NCBI RefSeq assembly: GCF_018860545.1
Contig: NZ_JAHKPN010000009.1
Coordinates: forward strand, 1-55,024
Direction of reading: 5' to 3'
DNA length: 55,024 bases
Source of the DNA: Winogradskyella psychrotolerans
GTDB taxonomy: Bacteria > Bacteroidota > Bacteroidia > Flavobacteriales > Flavobacteriaceae
The notes beneath the pieces were generated by a model. That model was not told the origin of the DNA. It searched no databases and saw only the letters and a program-made list of their open reading frames with translations. The translations under genes and the position numbers were made by a program. How positions within the stretch are numbered: the stretch's first letter is position 1; each line of letters begins with the position of its first letter. This document shows positions 26,068-33,591 of this stretch, piece after piece.

Positions 26068-26742
26068 ATGAATTTAAATATACATCACAGCTGGAAAAAA
26101 TACCTTCAACCAGAATTTGATAAACCATACTTTGAAGAATTAATGGATTTTGTTCTTTCTGAATATCAAAACCATGAATGTTTTCCTCCTAAATCAGAGA
26201 TCTTTAATGCTTTTAATCATTGTCATTTTGAAGATGTAAAGGCGGTGATTATTGGGCAAGACCCATACCATGATGTTGGGCAAGCCAATGGTTTATGTTT
26301 TTCTGTGAATGATGGTGTCAAACACCCTCCTTCCTTAGTCAATATTTTTAAAGAGTTAGAAATTGATCTTGGAATTTCGTATCCCAAAAGCGGAAATTTA
26401 ATGCCATGGGCAGATCAAGGAGTATTGCTTTTAAATGCGACCTTAACCGTTAGAGCACATGAAGCTGGTAGTCATCAGAAAAAAGGATGGGAACAATTTA
26501 CAGACGCTGTCATTAAAACAATTAGTGCCGAAAAAACAAATGTTGTTTTTCTCCTTTGGGGAGGGTTTGCTAAAAAGAAAAAGAAATTAATAGATACTTC
26601 TAAGCATATAGTTTTAGAAAGTGGTCATCCCTCTCCTTTGAGTGCGAATAGAGGTTATTGGTTTGGAAATAAAAATTTTAGTGAAACTAACTCCCAGTTG
26701 GAGCAAGTTGGCGAGGCTGTAATTGACTGGAAACTACAATAG
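26068..26742 (+). CDS. ung: Uracil-DNA glycosylase, family 1
   Basis: A 224-residue UDG that removes uracil from DNA. The water-activating motif GQDPYHDVGQANGLCFS (D65, H68) and the leucine/His loop GHPSPLSANRGYWFG are intact. LLWGGFAKKKKKLI matches the conserved uracil-binding region. Length is typical. It is divergent from mutS2 across a 137-base gap, and its 3' end overlaps the end of a small minus-strand gene by 56 bases. Confidence 0.97.
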   Translation: MNLNIHHSWKKYLQPEFDKPYFEELMDFVLSEYQNHECFPPKSEIFNAFNHCHFEDVKAVIIGQDPYHDVGQANGLCFSVNDGVKHPPSLVNIFKELEIDLGISYPKSGNLMPWADQGVLLLNATLTVRAHEAGSHQKKGWEQFTDAVIKTISAEKTNVVFLLWGGFAKKKKKLIDTSKHIVLESGHPSPLSANRGYWFGNKNFSETNSQLEQVGEAVIDWKLQ

Positions 26743-26878
26743 TTGGTTGGTCTTCAACTTTAGTAAATGAGGGAACTTTATCTTTTGCTTTTTTAGTGGT
26801 TTTGTTGCAACTAAAGATTAGTAATAAAAAATTAAGCACAACTAAGCAGGATAAAATCAGAATAATGTTAACAATCAT
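26687..26878 (-). CDS. Small single-pass membrane protein, unknown function
   Basis: A 63-residue protein with one N-terminal membrane helix (residues 2-23, rich in Ile and Leu) followed by Cys and a charged tail. The last 56 bases are antisense to the end of ung. Normally such an ORF would be dismissed, but upstream there is the best promoter in the window (TACATTTG with TTTTG 20 bases further out), pointing exactly at this gene. The tail codons inside ung may be constrained by that gene. Function unknown. Confidence 0.6.
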   Translation of the reverse strand: MIVNIILILSCLVVLNFLLLIFSCNKTTKKAKDKVPSFTKVEDQPTIVVSSQLQPRQLAPTGS

Positions 26879-26920
26879 ATAAGTCTGTTTGGGTTATTAA
26901 TAGCATTTAACCTAGAGAAA

Positions 26921-26953
26921 CAAATGTAGTTAAATTTTTCACAATTAACAAAA
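26921..26953 (-). promoter_or_regulatory. Bacteroidetes promoter for small membrane protein
   Basis: On the minus strand TTTTG (26949-26953) is followed after 20 bases by TACATTTG (26921-26928), matching both the -33 and -7 consensus. The start codon is about 43 bases downstream. Confidence 0.7.
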
Positions 26954-27077
26954 ACTTGATTTTTTTATTGAAAATAAAAACCTTGTAATGCTTTAAAAAT
27001 AAACATATTGCAACTTACTTCTCCTATTCACAATCCTTAACAATCCAATTTTAGATGCTTGTCATTAAGAATTGAGA

Positions 27078-27932
27078 TTATAATTTATGAATTAATTTTG
27101 AATAATCTACTTTTTTGTCAATGATTTTTAAATCATGTAGTTGCGCCTGTACATTATCTAAAGTGTTCTTATCCATAATACTTTGAGACCATTCGGTTAA
27201 TGACAGCCATTCACGTACATCTTCTAATTCTTGTTCGTAACGATTAGCAATAGTTTTATCAATACTTGGTATCGCTTTAAATTCGGACGTCGTCTCATTA
27301 ATGATATCTAATATAGTTTTTAAGTCGTCTTCATTATTATCAATAAAATCTTGACGTACTGCAATTACAAAACATGGCCATGGAGATCGGCAATTCCCTA
27401 TGCGTTTAAACACTCCTTCATCCACTATAGGTTTAGTCGTAAATTTCTCCCACATAAAATAATCGGCTTCCCCCTCGGTTAATCCTTTTATAGCTCCATC
27501 TAAATTTTTAATGACCTCAAAGTTTAAGTCATTCTCCAGGTCCCATTTGTTATTTTTAGCATTAATATAGGCCATAAGGTGAGAACCAGAACCATATCTG
27601 CTTATTGCAGCTCTTGTGCCTTTTATGTCTTCAATAGTATTAAAATTAGAATCGGCAGCAACATGAATGCCCCAAATTAACGGAGTTTCTACAAAAGTTT
27701 GAACAATTTTAGACGGACTTCCCTCAATAATATCTTTAACAATCCCTTCCGTTAGTATCACAGCCATATCAATCTCGCCTGAACGCAAAGCTTTGGTCAT
27801 AGCACCAGTGCCACCATAATAATCATGCCATCTTAAATTAATATTTTGATTTTTATATTCCCCATTTTTAAGCGTGAGATACCATGCTAAATTAAAGTGT
27901 TCTGGAACACCTCCAATATTTACTTTTTTCAT
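27078..27932 (-). CDS. Solute-binding-fold protein without signal peptide
   Basis: A 284-residue protein with the fold of type II periplasmic binding proteins (NMT1/TauA-like): an early GGVPEHFNLAWYLT, then RSGEIDMAVILTEG and RAAISRYGSGSHLMAY. It starts MKKVNIGGVP with no signal peptide or lipobox and no permease or ATPase genes are nearby. It is therefore either cytosolic, binding a small ligand or acting as an enzyme such as a THI5-like protein, or mis-started, but no exported start is visible upstream. It lies 96 bases after the nucleoside phosphorylase gene in a likely four-gene operon. Confidence 0.7.
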   Translation of the reverse strand: MKKVNIGGVPEHFNLAWYLTLKNGEYKNQNINLRWHDYYGGTGAMTKALRSGEIDMAVILTEGIVKDIIEGSPSKIVQTFVETPLIWGIHVAADSNFNTIEDIKGTRAAISRYGSGSHLMAYINAKNNKWDLENDLNFEVIKNLDGAIKGLTEGEADYFMWEKFTTKPIVDEGVFKRIGNCRSPWPCFVIAVRQDFIDNNEDDLKTILDIINETTSEFKAIPSIDKTIANRYEQELEDVREWLSLTEWSQSIMDKNTLDNVQAQLHDLKIIDKKVDYSKLIHKL

Positions 27933-28028
27933 GTTAAGCTGAACTTGTTTTCGTAACTATTATATCAAAACAAGATTTATTATTTTATATTAAAGAAGCA
28001 CTTCAAACGTGCTCTATACAACACTAAA

Positions 28029-28901
28029 TTAAATATTAACAATACGCTCTAAAGCATATAAAATTAATTTCTCTACCACTTTTTTAGGAGCTTTACTAAA
28101 ATCGCCATTTGCTCTATTTGCAATAATAGCATTTAGAGATATAGCCTCATGACCTAATAATTTTGAAAGTCCATAAATAACGGAAGTTTCCATTTCTAAG
28201 TTTGTAACTCTAATATCTTTAAAATTAAAACTGTCTATTTTTTTATTTAAACCAGCGTCTTTTAAAGGCAATCGTAAAACACGTCCTTGAGGACCATAAA
28301 AACCACCAGCAGTTGCTGTCATTCCTTTATGTGTTTTATCTCCTTCAAAATACTTTTCTAAATATTTACTGTTTTTTATAACAATTGGCCTCGATTTATT
28401 AGCATCCCAATTCGTATGCTTGATAAATTCATCTTCTACTTCAGAATTACTAATACCTTCAATTTGATAAAAATGTAACATCCCATTAATATCTAAGGCA
28501 TGTGTACTTATTAAGAATTCATCCACCGGAATGTCATTTTGCAAGGATCCAGATGTTCCAATTCTAATAATATTCAGACTTGTTAATTCTGGTTTTACTT
28601 CTCTAGTTTCTAAATTAATATTGACTAAAGCATCCAATTCATTCAATACAATATCTATGTTATCTGGACCAATCCCTGTTGAAATAACGGTTAATCGTTT
28701 GTCTTGATAATATCCCGTTTGTGTTTTAAATTCTCGTTTTTGCGTACTAAATTCTATGCTATCAAAATGCTTCGTAATTTTTTCTACACGATCTTGGTCA
28801 CCAACAAAAATTATGGTGTCCGAAATATTCTCCGGTTTTAAATTGAGATGGTAAACACTACCGTCTGGATTTAAAATAAGTTCTGAATCTTTAATTGCCA
28901 T
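28029..28901 (-). CDS. Nucleoside phosphorylase (uridine phosphorylase-like)
   Basis: A 290-residue member of the PNP/UDP family. Conserved parts are FVGDQDRVEKI at the N terminus, IRIGTSGSLQ (phosphate-binding), TNLEMETSVIYGLSKLLG with the ribose-binding Glu-Met-Glu, and NAIIANRANGDF. The reaction is phosphorolysis of a nucleoside; uridine is the likely substrate by resemblance only. Its start overlaps the DUF1835 gene by 11 bases. Confidence 0.87.
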   Translation of the reverse strand: MAIKDSELILNPDGSVYHLNLKPENISDTIIFVGDQDRVEKITKHFDSIEFSTQKREFKTQTGYYQDKRLTVISTGIGPDNIDIVLNELDALVNINLETREVKPELTSLNIIRIGTSGSLQNDIPVDEFLISTHALDINGMLHFYQIEGISNSEVEDEFIKHTNWDANKSRPIVIKNSKYLEKYFEGDKTHKGMTATAGGFYGPQGRVLRLPLKDAGLNKKIDSFNFKDIRVTNLEMETSVIYGLSKLLGHEAISLNAIIANRANGDFSKAPKKVVEKLILYALERIVNI

Positions 28902-29832
28902 TAAATATGGTTTTAATAAGTTTATTCTGTTTAATGTTAAATTGAAAACCTAAGCGATTAACACCCCCATAAACCATATCATTGTTTATTTCTTTTGCAA
29001 AATTATGCTGGTCTAAGATGGCTTCATGGCCTTTTCTATTGAGTATGATCCCCGTATCATTTTCGGTGAAAAATAAATCTAATTTGTCTATGATACGTGA
29101 TAATTGTAAATCTCCAAATCCATAATACCCCTGGTAATTAAGGCAATACCCTAAAAGATGACCTTTTGATTTTATGAAATTATCCTTCACAATATTAAGA
29201 ATGTTAGTTTCTAAAACACTAAGACCACTTTTTTGATAGGGAAAACGTTCTAAATGAGCTCTCAAACAATTACTCATGTATTTAAAACTCGATTTTTTAA
29301 CAATATAAGGTTTTAATATATTATGGTCCTTACCACAATAGGTCCGCCATAGTGCAATGGCTAGATCAATATCCTCTCTTGTGAGTAAAATTTTCTCTTT
29401 ATAATGTGATTTTAATTGTTCAGGATTAAGTTCACTCAATCCTTTTAAACGTTTTTCACCTTTTACGCGGCCACTGCAAATAAGATAAAGGGGCTTCTTT
29501 ATTTCTTTTTGATGTAATAAATTAATAACACCTATAAGATTAATATGACAAAATAAATCATACTCAAACCAAAGATTTATTTCTGTGTATTTATCAGTTT
29601 CATCAAGTTTTGATACTTCAGATATAATTTCGCGAGTATTAACTTCAATATCGTAATACTCTTTAAGGAAATTAACACGAAGTCTTAAAAATTCTCTCGA
29701 ATTAATCGCTGGAATTGTGGGCCCTTCGCAAAGCATTTCCTGCCATGTTAAAATATCTTCTTTAAAATCTAGGTCTCTTAAATAATCCGTGAGACTGTTA
29801 CCGTTAGTTATGTGTAAACAATTTTTAGTCAT
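28891..29832 (-). CDS. DUF1835 domain-containing protein
   Basis: A 313-residue protein. The N terminus LHITNGNSLTDYLRDLDFKE followed by WQEMLCEGP is the DUF1835 signature. The rest is helical, matching the companion DUF3658-like region. The function of the family is unknown. It starts 5 bases after the SUI1-family stop codon and overlaps the phosphorylase gene, so all are translated from one mRNA. Confidence 0.82.
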   Translation of the reverse strand: MTKNCLHITNGNSLTDYLRDLDFKEDILTWQEMLCEGPTIPAINSREFLRLRVNFLKEYYDIEVNTREIISEVSKLDETDKYTEINLWFEYDLFCHINLIGVINLLHQKEIKKPLYLICSGRVKGEKRLKGLSELNPEQLKSHYKEKILLTREDIDLAIALWRTYCGKDHNILKPYIVKKSSFKYMSNCLRAHLERFPYQKSGLSVLETNILNIVKDNFIKSKGHLLGYCLNYQGYYGFGDLQLSRIIDKLDLFFTENDTGIILNRKGHEAILDQHNFAKEINNDMVYGGVNRLGFQFNIKQNKLIKTIFNGN

Positions 29833-29837
29833 ATAAA

Positions 29838-30167
29838 TTAACCACCTACGCGTTTTACATTAAATCCTTTTTCCTTCAACATTGCCATGATTTTATCTCT
29901 ATAATCTCCTTGAATAATGATTTTATCATCCTTAAAACTGCCACCCACACTAAGTTTCGTTTTTAGTTCTTTCGCTAATTTTTTAAAATCTTCTGAAGCT
30001 CCAGTATAACCTTCAAGTATAGTAATTGGTTTGCCCTTTCGTTTTTCGTATTTGCAAATTATAGGATCGTCTTGTAACCATAAATTATCCTTAGAGTCTT
30101 CAGTGCTATCTGTAGGTTCTGGAGTATGGTCTGGAAAGAGATTTTTTAATTGATCTTGTAAATCCAT
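29838..30167 (-). CDS. yciH: SUI1/YciH-family translation initiation factor-like protein
   Basis: A 109-residue protein with a C-terminal SUI1 (eIF1-like) domain: KRKGKPITILEGYTG, KLAKELKTKLSVGGSFKDD and a final IIIQGDYRDKIMAMLKEKGF. Bacterial YciH/SUI1 proteins bind the small ribosomal subunit and affect start-site fidelity. The N-terminal 35 residues are acidic and unstructured. It is the first gene of the four-gene operon. Confidence 0.92.
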   Translation of the reverse strand: MDLQDQLKNLFPDHTPEPTDSTEDSKDNLWLQDDPIICKYEKRKGKPITILEGYTGASEDFKKLAKELKTKLSVGGSFKDDKIIIQGDYRDKIMAMLKEKGFNVKRVGG

Positions 30168-30179
30168 GATTTTAGTTTT

Positions 30180-30260
30180 CAGTGTTCAGTATTCGGTTGG
30201 CAGTATCAGGTAGTTTTCACCTACTCATATGGGCTATCAACTAAAGGCTAACAACTAACG
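30180..30260. repeat. Degenerate short-word repeat region
   Basis: The gap between two minus-strand genes holds degenerate direct repeats (CAGTGTTCAGTATTC, then CTAACAACTAACGACT), similar in style to the heptamer repeat at 6982. No hairpin terminator or promoter box is apparent. Confidence 0.4.
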
Positions 30261-30261
30261 A

Positions 30262-31212
30262 CTATTTTTTAATTAATCCTAGCTCAATTAAACGTTCGTT
30301 TAAAAATTCTCCAGCAGTGATATCTTCAAACTGTTTTGGATTTTCTTCATCGATACAACTCTCTAAAACATCTAATTTCATTTCGCTAACAGGATGCATA
30401 AAAAACGGCATAGAGTAGCGCGACGTTCCCCAAAGCTCTCTAGGTGGATTTATAACGCGGTGAATCGTGGATTTTAATCTGTTATTAGAATGTCTAGATA
30501 ACATATCTCCAACGTTAATCATCAATTCGTCTGGTTCTGCAATAGCATCTATCCATTCACCATCGTTACGTTGCACTTGCAAGCCTCTTCCTTGGGCACC
30601 CATTAATAAGGTAATAAGGTTAATATCTCCGTGAGCGGCCGCTCTTACCGCATTTTTAGGTTCTGATGTGATTGGAGGATAATGAATTGGTCGCAAAATA
30701 GAGTTGCCATTATGAATATAATTATCAAAATAGGTTTCTTCTAAATCCAAATAAAGTGCCAGAGCACGTAAAACGTACTTCGCTGTTTTTTCAAGCATTT
30801 GGTAGGTTTGCTTTCCTACTTTATTAAAATCATCTAACTCTTTAACTTCTACATTTTCGGGGTACTCTTTTCTACGCTCTTCATCATCTTCTACATATTG
30901 ACCAAAATGCCAGAACTCTTTTAAGTCACCTTCTTTTTTTCCTTTAGCGCTTTCTTTACCAAAAGAAACATAACCGCGTTGACCACCAATACCAGGAATT
31001 TCATAATTCTCTTTTACGTCTAATGGTAGATTGAAAAAGTTCTTAACCTCTCCATATAAATTATCGACTAAAGCGTCATCTAAAAAATGTCCTTTTAAAG
31101 CCACGAAACCAATGTCTTCGTATGCTTTTCCTATATCGTTTATAAACTTTTGTTTTCGTTTAGGATCTTCAGAAATGAAATCCTTTAAATCTACACTAGG
31201 TATTCTATCCAT
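30262..31212 (-). CDS. Isopenicillin N synthase-like 2-oxoglutarate/Fe(II) oxygenase
   Basis: A 316-residue non-heme iron oxygenase of the IPNS family. The iron triad is visible as HGD in AAAHGDINLITLL and the distal His in LKSTIHRVINPP, and RYSMPFF is the Arg-x-Ser that binds 2-oxoglutarate. The start at 31212 (MDRIPSVDLKDF) is chosen because a TAnnTTTG promoter at 31243-31250 lies inside the longer open frame that reaches 31254, so upstream codons would not be transcribed. The substrate is unknown and no biosynthetic cluster surrounds it. Confidence 0.85.
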   Translation of the reverse strand: MDRIPSVDLKDFISEDPKRKQKFINDIGKAYEDIGFVALKGHFLDDALVDNLYGEVKNFFNLPLDVKENYEIPGIGGQRGYVSFGKESAKGKKEGDLKEFWHFGQYVEDDEERRKEYPENVEVKELDDFNKVGKQTYQMLEKTAKYVLRALALYLDLEETYFDNYIHNGNSILRPIHYPPITSEPKNAVRAAAHGDINLITLLMGAQGRGLQVQRNDGEWIDAIAEPDELMINVGDMLSRHSNNRLKSTIHRVINPPRELWGTSRYSMPFFMHPVSEMKLDVLESCIDEENPKQFEDITAGEFLNERLIELGLIKK

Positions 31213-31242
31213 GGGATTTGTGTTTAAAATTTTGTGAATATA

Positions 31243-31250
31243 CAAATGTA
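31243..31250 (-). promoter_or_regulatory. Bacteroidetes -7 box for oxygenase gene
   Basis: On the minus strand this reads TACATTTG. It places the transcript start about 25 bases before ATG 31212 and argues against the longer ORF. Confidence 0.55.
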
Positions 31251-31303
31251 ACAATAATAGTACTAAAAAATCAGATAGGATTTATTGACAATTTGAAGTC
31301 TAA

Positions 31304-31336
31304 TTTGAATTATTGAAGCAATTTTATTTACATTTG
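31304..31336 (+). promoter_or_regulatory. Bacteroidetes promoter for E1 gene
   Basis: TTTG (31304-31307) is followed after 21 bases by TACATTTG (31329-31336). The predicted leader is about 105 bases long, unusually long here; no hairpin of note was found in it. Confidence 0.6.
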
Positions 31337-31448
31337 AAATATTCATATCTAAACCTTGAGACAAAAGATAGTGATTAATATTGGTGTTTTATGTGACCTT
31401 TGAAACCATAGAATAGGGACACTTATAACATTATTGAAACAACATTAC

Positions 31449-33449
31449 ATGCCAACAATCACAAAGAGTAACATAGCATACGACAAACGAAGTTTAAATG
31501 ACCAAACGTTATTAAAGCTTTATTATAACATGCTAAAGCCTAGACTAATTGAAGAAAAAATGCTCATTCTTTTACGTCAAGGAAAAGTATCAAAATGGTT
31601 TTCAGGAATTGGGCAAGAAGCCATTTCCGTTGGTGTCACTATGGCCTTAAAACCGAGTGAATATATTCTACCTATGCACAGAAATCTTGGTGTTTTTACG
31701 ACACGAAAAATTCCTTTGCATCGTCTATTTTGTCAATGGCAAGGAAAGGCTAGTGGGTTTACAAAAGGAAGAGATCGTTCTTTTCATTTTGGGACTCAAG
31801 AATACAATATTGTAGGAATGATATCGCATTTAGGCCCTCAATTAGGAGTTGCAGATGGTATAGCCTTAGCAAATCTTTTAAAAAAGAACGGAAATCTTAC
31901 AGCTGTTTTTTCTGGTGAAGGCGGAACTAGTGAAGGTGATTTTCACGAAGCCCTAAACGTTGCTTCAGTATGGAGTTTACCCGTAATTTTTTGTGTTGAG
32001 AATAATGGCTACGGACTTTCTACACCAACAAACGAACAATACAATTGTAAGCAGATTGCAGATAGAGGTAAAGGTTATGGTATAGAATCTTTTGTTTTAG
32101 ATGGCAATAATATTATTGAAACCTATACGAAAGTTCAAAAATTAGCCGAAAGTATTAGAAAAAGACCACGACCAATTTTAATAGAATTTAAAACTTTTAG
32201 GAGAAGAGGTCATGAGGAAGCTAGTGGTACAAAGTATGTACCTAAGGAATTGATAGAAGAATGGGAAGCTAAAGATCCTATTGAAAATTTTAGAAGCTTT
32301 TTATTCAGTAAAAAGATTCTTACAGCACAAATTGATGAAGCTTATATTGATGAAATTAAGTCTGAAATAGATACTGCTTTAGACACTGCTTATGGAGAAC
32401 CCGACATCATCCCTAGTGAAACTGCAGAATTAAATGATGTTTACAAAGTATTTGAATATAAACCATTTACACCTAATAAAGTCACAAAAGAATTACGTTT
32501 CATTGATGCGATTTCAGAAGGCTTAAAACAATCGATGCTAAAACATAAAGATCTTGTGATAATGGGACAAGATATTGCAGAATATGGAGGTGTTTTTAAA
32601 ATTACTGAAGGATTTGTAGAAGCATTTGGAAAAGATAGAGTTAGAAATACACCTATATGTGAATCGGCAATTGTTGAAACAGCAATGGGATTATCTATCT
32701 CAGGTATAAAGTCTGTTGTAGAAATGCAATTTGCAGATTTTGTGACTTCTGGTTTTAATCCTGTGGTGAACTATTTAGCAAAATCACACTACAGATGGCA
32801 ACAGGAAGCTGATGTTGTGGTCAGAATGCCTTGTGGTGGAGGTGTGGCTGCTGGTCCATTTCACTCACAAACCAATGAAGCATGGTTTACTAAAACGCCA
32901 GGATTGAAAGTAGTATATCCAGCGTATCCTTATGATGCTAAAGGCTTATTAGCTACAGCTATTAATGATCCAAATCCTGTGTTGTTCTTTGAACATAAAG
33001 CATTGTATAGAAGTATTCGTCAAGATGTCCCAACGGATTATTTTACCATTCCATTTGGAAAAGCTGCCGTTTTAAAAGAAGGAGACGCGGTATCAATTAT
33101 TACTTATGGAGCAGGAGTGCATTGGGCTTTAGATACTCTTGAAAAAAACACAGATATTTCAGCCGATGTCATAGATTTAAGAACATTGCAACCGTTAGAT
33201 AAAGATGCTATAATTAATTCTGTTAAAAAGACAGGACGCGCAATAATTCTACAGGAGGATTCATTATTTGGAGGTATTGCTAGTGATCTTTCAGCACTAT
33301 TAATGGAAGAATGTTTTGAATATTTAGATGCGCCTGTAAAACGTGTAGCAAGTATGGAAACCCCAATTCCATTCATTGGACAGTTAGAAGAACAATATTT
33401 AGCGAAAGGACGCTTTGAGTCCGCTTTAAAGCAACTGTTAGCCTATTAA
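31449..33449 (+). CDS. 2-oxoacid dehydrogenase E1, fused alpha and beta subunits
   Basis: A 666-residue thiamine diphosphate enzyme. Residues 1-310 are the alpha part with the ThDP motif GEGGTSEGDFHEALN and NNGYGLSTP, and residues 345-666 the beta part with GQDIAEYGGVFK, TPICESAIV and EMQFADF. In Bacteroidetes such fusions serve as branched-chain 2-oxoacid (2-oxoisovalerate) dehydrogenase E1, which decarboxylates valine, leucine and isoleucine keto acids for iso-fatty acid and energy metabolism. E2 and E3 are not in the window. The ATG at 31449 is preferred over the TTG five codons upstream. Confidence 0.9.
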   Translation: MPTITKSNIAYDKRSLNDQTLLKLYYNMLKPRLIEEKMLILLRQGKVSKWFSGIGQEAISVGVTMALKPSEYILPMHRNLGVFTTRKIPLHRLFCQWQGKASGFTKGRDRSFHFGTQEYNIVGMISHLGPQLGVADGIALANLLKKNGNLTAVFSGEGGTSEGDFHEALNVASVWSLPVIFCVENNGYGLSTPTNEQYNCKQIADRGKGYGIESFVLDGNNIIETYTKVQKLAESIRKRPRPILIEFKTFRRRGHEEASGTKYVPKELIEEWEAKDPIENFRSFLFSKKILTAQIDEAYIDEIKSEIDTALDTAYGEPDIIPSETAELNDVYKVFEYKPFTPNKVTKELRFIDAISEGLKQSMLKHKDLVIMGQDIAEYGGVFKITEGFVEAFGKDRVRNTPICESAIVETAMGLSISGIKSVVEMQFADFVTSGFNPVVNYLAKSHYRWQQEADVVVRMPCGGGVAAGPFHSQTNEAWFTKTPGLKVVYPAYPYDAKGLLATAINDPNPVLFFEHKALYRSIRQDVPTDYFTIPFGKAAVLKEGDAVSIITYGAGVHWALDTLEKNTDISADVIDLRTLQPLDKDAIINSVKKTGRAIILQEDSLFGGIASDLSALLMEECFEYLDAPVKRVASMETPIPFIGQLEEQYLAKGRFESALKQLLAY

Positions 33450-33478
33450 TCAATCATAATTTGGTAGATTGATAATAG
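33443..33478 (+). terminator. AU-rich hairpin at the E1 stop codon
   Basis: CTATTAATCAATC (33443-33455) and GATTGATAATAG (33467-33478) pair over 12 bases with one bulged A. The stop codon is inside the stem and no T run follows, so it is a weak terminator or a 3'-end stabilising hairpin. Confidence 0.35.
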
Positions 33479-33591
33479 TGTTACGTAGATGAAAATTAAG
33501 TTTAAGTATAATAAATTTTCAACTCCATCTATTAATTGCTTTATTTGATATGATATATTGATGTTAAAATTAATTCATTAAAAGATAAAAT

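Noticed and set aside
31213..31254. Extended start of the 2OG-Fe(II) oxygenase
   Set aside because: A TAnnTTTG promoter lies inside this stretch, so the codons would be outside the mRNA.
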